Of a DNA stretch of 15,291 bases, positions 12,938 to 15,291 are shown in pieces. Position numbers and translations under genes: made by a program. Each line of letters starts with the position of its first letter. The stretch's first letter is position 1. The stretch comes from an uncultured Clostridium sp. (GTDB lineage: Bacteria > Bacillota_I > Bacilli_A > RF39 > UBA660), in assembly GCA_905199855.1 (NCBI GenBank), contig CAJKHY010000022.1:1-15291 (forward strand), read 5' to 3'. The notes beneath the pieces were generated by a model. The model saw only the letters and a program-made list of their open reading frames with translations. It searched no databases and was not told the DNA's origin.

Positions 12938-13855
12938 CTAACTTCTTGGATGATGCTCCAAGTAATCTTTCTTTAAATTCTCATTATTAATATGTAAATA
13001 TATCCCTGTCGTAGATATATCAGCATGTCCTAACATCTCTTGAATACTTCTCAAATCTGCTCCATTATTAAGCATATGTGAAGCAAAGGAATGCCTTAAA
13101 GTATGTGGAGATATTGTTTTATTAATTCCTTTTTTATAAGCGATATCTCTTAATATCTTAAAAAAACCACTTCTACTAATAACCTTCCCATGATTATTTA
13201 AAAATAAATAATTATTCTTATTACCTTTATTCTTAATTAAACTAGGTCTATAATTATCTCTATATATCCTAACCCATTTACTAGCAACATCACCAATAGG
13301 AACTATCCGCTCTTTATTTCCCTTACCAGTACACCTAACCACTTCAAGTTCGGTATCAACATCATTTAATTCCAAATTAACAAGTTCACTAACTCTAAGT
13401 CCAGTAGCATACATAAGTTCTAGCATTGCCTTAGTTCGATAATCATAAGCACTACGAAAGTCAATATTAAGTAAATTATCCACCTCTTCAATAGTCAAAA
13501 CACTAGGTAAATGTAATCCCTTTTTAGGAGTCTCAATTAAAGAAGTAATATCCTTCCCACCATTCTCCTTAATATCTAACTTACATAAACACTTAATAGA
13601 AGTAATACATCTTAAAATACTACTAGTATTAATATTACTCTTACTTAAAAAAGTAAGATAATTATTAATAGTATCAATATTATATAAATCACGAATATTT
13701 AATTTATCTAAGTACTTAAAATACTTAATAATATCATACATATATGAATCATTAGAATTAACATCAAACTTTTTTACCATCATCAAATAATTTTGAAAAT
13801 GAGAAAGCCTATTCTTATAATAATCATTTATTTCTAACTTATCTATGTCTATCAT
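12938..13855 (-). CDS. xerD: XerD-type tyrosine recombinase
   Basis: 305 residues from the ATG at 13855; an upstream in-frame TTG (13888) lies within the promoter and is rejected. XerC/D recombinases resolve chromosome dimers at dif. The N-terminal SAM-like core-binding domain (about 1-95) is followed by the catalytic domain with all six residues: Arg154 (ATGLRVSEL), Lys178 (GKGNKER), His251 and Arg254 (HTLRHSFASHML), His277 (LGHADISTT) and Tyr286 (IYLHI). The ending HHPRS is characteristic of XerD. No attachment site or cargo surrounds it, so a housekeeping role is more likely than an integrase. It has 82-base spacing to divergent rarA and leads into the phosphohexomutase gene. Ribosome binding site is a variant (AAGGTATGTGAT). 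Confidence 0.92.
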   Translation of the reverse strand: MIDIDKLEINDYYKNRLSHFQNYLMMVKKFDVNSNDSYMYDIIKYFKYLDKLNIRDLYNIDTINNYLTFLSKSNINTSSILRCITSIKCLCKLDIKENGGKDITSLIETPKKGLHLPSVLTIEEVDNLLNIDFRSAYDYRTKAMLELMYATGLRVSELVNLELNDVDTELEVVRCTGKGNKERIVPIGDVASKWVRIYRDNYRPSLIKNKGNKNNYLFLNNHGKVISRSGFFKILRDIAYKKGINKTISPHTLRHSFASHMLNNGADLRSIQEMLGHADISTTGIYLHINNENLKKDYLEHHPRS

Positions 13856-13876
13856 ATTATCACATACCTTAAAATA

Positions 13877-13906
13877 ATTATAGCACAATTTTTATATTTA
13901 TGGTAA
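13877..13906 (-). promoter_or_regulatory. Promoter of xerD, extended -10
   Basis: On the minus strand TATAAT (13882-13877) is preceded by TGC, forming an extended -10. TTACCA (13906-13901) with an 18-base spacer is a weak -35 that overlaps the rarA promoter. Confidence 0.6.
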
Positions 13907-13909
13907 AAT
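13901..13909 (+). promoter_or_regulatory. Extended -10 promoter of rarA
   Basis: TGGTAAAAT (13901-13909) is an extended -10 (TGn-TAAAAT). No good -35 is seen 17-18 bases upstream, where the xerD -10 lies. Confidence 0.55.
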
Positions 13910-13933
13910 TATTTATAGATGGGAAGTATTTTT

Positions 13934-15145
13934 ATGAATGATTTATTAGCAATGAAACTAAGACCTAACACCCTAGAAGAAGTAATAGGCCAAGAACATT
14001 TAATAGGAAAAGATAAAGTATTATATAATTTAATTAAAAACAAAAAATTATTTTCTATGATTTTATATGGTAAACCTGGTATTGGTAAAACCACGATTGC
14101 TTTAATGATCGTAAATGAATTAGGACTTAGATATAAAGTATTAAATGCTGTGATTAATAATAAAAAAGACTTTGACATAGCCGTAGAAGAAGCCAAAATG
14201 AATCATGGTTTAATCCTAATTATGGATGAAATACATAGATTAAATAAAGATAAACAAGACTTATTATTACCATTCTTAGAAAGTGGTTTAATTACCTTAA
14301 TAGGTATGACTACATCTAACCCTTATCATGCTATTAATCCTGCTATTAGAAGCAGATGTCAGTTATATGAATTAAAAGAATTAAGTGATAACGATATAAA
14401 AAAAGGAATAAAAAGATTAATAGATAAAAATATTTTAGAAGGACTTACTCTAAATGATGAAGCAATAGATTATATTATTAAAGTATCTTCTAGTGATTTA
14501 AGATTTGCTTATAACTTAATAGAAGTAGCATATTATGCCTCAAGTGATAAAAATATAGATATTAATTTACTAAAAAATATATGTAATAAACCTAATATAT
14601 TCCATGATAAAAATGAAGATGGCTATTATGATGTAATAAGTGCCTTGCAAAAATCAATTCGTGGTAGTGATGTTAATGCTAGTTTACATTACCTAGCAAG
14701 ACTTATTAATGCTGGAGATTTAGATATTATCATAAGAAGATTATCTGTTATTGCTTATGAAGATATAGGACTAGCTAATCCTAGTATTGGTCCTAAATTA
14801 GATGCTGTAATAAATGCTGTACTTAGATTAGGATTACCCGAAGCAAGCATACCACTTGCTAGCATTGTTATTGAAATGGCTCTATCTCCAAAGTCCAATA
14901 GTGCAGTTTTAGCCATCAATAATGCCTTAAATGATGTTACTAGTGCTCACTGTGGCAATGTTCCTGAACACATTAAAACAACCTCACCTAATTATAAATA
15001 TCCTCATGATTATCCAAATCATTTTGTTAAACAAGAATACTTACCAGAAAATATTAGAAACAGAAAATATTATAACCCACAAAATAATATTAATGAATTA
15101 AAATATAAAGAAGTATTAAAAAAAATAGAAGATTTAAGAAAATAA
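13934..15145 (+). CDS. rarA: Replication-associated recombination protein RarA (MgsA)
   Basis: 403 residues from the ATG at 13934. An ATG at 13919 is in frame but would fall almost at the predicted transcription start; GGGAAG (13921-13926) before the second ATG is the likely ribosome binding site. RarA is a clamp-loader-like AAA+ ATPase acting at stalled forks with SSB. Visible: the family opening MKLRPNTLEEVIGQEHL, Walker A GKPGIGKTT at 46-54, Walker B LIMDEIHR (Asp98, Glu99), sensor 1 GMTTSNP, and NPAIRSRCQLYEL with the arginine finger. The C-terminal tetramerisation domain has DVISALQKSIRGSD, YLARLINAGDL and AYEDIGLANPS. It lies next to xerD in divergent orientation, a chromosome-maintenance context. 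Confidence 0.97.
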   Translation: MNDLLAMKLRPNTLEEVIGQEHLIGKDKVLYNLIKNKKLFSMILYGKPGIGKTTIALMIVNELGLRYKVLNAVINNKKDFDIAVEEAKMNHGLILIMDEIHRLNKDKQDLLLPFLESGLITLIGMTTSNPYHAINPAIRSRCQLYELKELSDNDIKKGIKRLIDKNILEGLTLNDEAIDYIIKVSSSDLRFAYNLIEVAYYASSDKNIDINLLKNICNKPNIFHDKNEDGYYDVISALQKSIRGSDVNASLHYLARLINAGDLDIIIRRLSVIAYEDIGLANPSIGPKLDAVINAVLRLGLPEASIPLASIVIEMALSPKSNSAVLAINNALNDVTSAHCGNVPEHIKTTSPNYKYPHDYPNHFVKQEYLPENIRNRKYYNPQNNINELKYKEVLKKIEDLRK

Positions 15146-15242
15146 TTATTATTATATTTTTTTGCTATGCTGTTGTAGTTTAAAAGATATATAAAATAAA
15201 ACTAATAAATTCATGAGTATGTAAATAATTTTGTGTAAAGAT

Positions 15243-15291
15243 AAATCCTTTCTATGGTAATATAGAAATATATAACTAAGAAAGGATTTTT
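15243..15291 (+). terminator. Inverted repeat, possible terminator or leader hairpin at window end
   Basis: AAATCCTTTCT (15243-15253) and AGAAAGGATTT (15279-15289) are 11-base perfect complements flanking a 25-base loop, and T residues follow to the window edge. It may end rarA transcription. Alternatively, TGGTAATAT (15255-15263) in the loop is an extended -10 and AAAGGA the ribosome binding site of a gene just beyond the window. Confidence 0.5.

Noticed and set aside
12938..13855. xerD as a mobile-element integrase marking an integrated island.
   Set aside because: The HHPRS ending, co-transcription with a housekeeping mutase and lack of attachment repeats or cargo favour chromosomal XerD.
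13886..13888. TTG as start of xerD.
   Set aside because: It lies within the extended -10 promoter region of xerD; the ATG at 13855 aligns with the expected XerD length.
15165..15175. GCTATGCTGTT resembles part of a type II-A CRISPR repeat.
   Set aside because: Single copy, no spacer-repeat periodicity, no cas genes and no tracrRNA-like fold that I can support; an 11-base match in AT-rich DNA can be chance.

Overview
The window is very AT-rich chromosomal DNA from a low-GC Firmicutes/Bacilli-type bacterium, possibly a small-genome, gut-associated lineage related to the Mollicutes branch. Three things point there: AAA/ATA/TTA-dominated codon use, purine-rich Shine-Dalgarno sites (GGAGG or an offset AGGTGAT form), and gene order. 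radC-mreC-mreD-spoIVFA-spoIVFB-rplU-prp-rpmA follows the Bacillus subtilis block radC-mreBCD-minCD-spoIVFAB-rplU-ysxB-rpmA with mreB and minCD missing. TGA is used as a stop and all Trp codons I checked are TGG, so the code is standard, unlike Mycoplasma. mreCD implies a walled cell.

Layout. (1) 2-490 is the 3' part of a protein resembling a NodB/YlxY polysaccharide deacetylase without its catalytic residues. (2) 832-2478 is an RNase J paralogue whose metal site is partly lost (RNase J2-like), with a sigma-A promoter and an intrinsic terminator. YlxY-like and RNase J2 genes also lie in one neighbourhood in B. subtilis. (3) 2595-6118 holds radC, mreC, mreD and a SpoIVFA/SpoIVFB-like pair (inactive LytM-like membrane protein plus M50 site-2 protease). 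(4) 6093-7168 is a self-contained ribosomal protein unit: extended -10 promoter inside the end of spoIVFB, structured L21-type leader, rplU, prp protease, rpmA with a Prp-cleavable N-terminus, terminator. (5) 7169-7621 has no intact gene but holds a frameshifted gene remnant and hairpins. (6) 7622-7801 (minus strand) encodes tRNA-Leu(UAG) and a CAU-anticodon tRNA, probably Ile2. (7) 7993-9938 holds a Cof-type HAD phosphatase and mnmA. (8) 10044-10823 is an XRE-like HTH protein with an unrecognised C-terminal part; its promoter carries a perfect 15-bp palindrome close to the Fur-box core. (9) 10824-11388 is an AT-rich spacer with four tandem decamers and a large inverted repeat, followed by a 52-residue Cys-rich DUF1540 protein. 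(10) On the minus strand, xerD and a phosphohexomutase form an operon; it converges on the DUF1540 gene over a shared terminator. (11) rarA is divergent from xerD, with overlapping promoters.

Most of the window is housekeeping: RNA turnover, cell-wall morphogenesis, ribosome assembly, tRNA modification and chromosome maintenance. I see no defence locus, CRISPR array or intact mobile element. The most unusual items are the degenerate RNase J, the degenerate deacetylase, the SpoIVFA/B pair kept in a shortened mre cluster, the HTH gene with its Fur-like operator, and the repeat-rich spacer before the DUF1540 gene.
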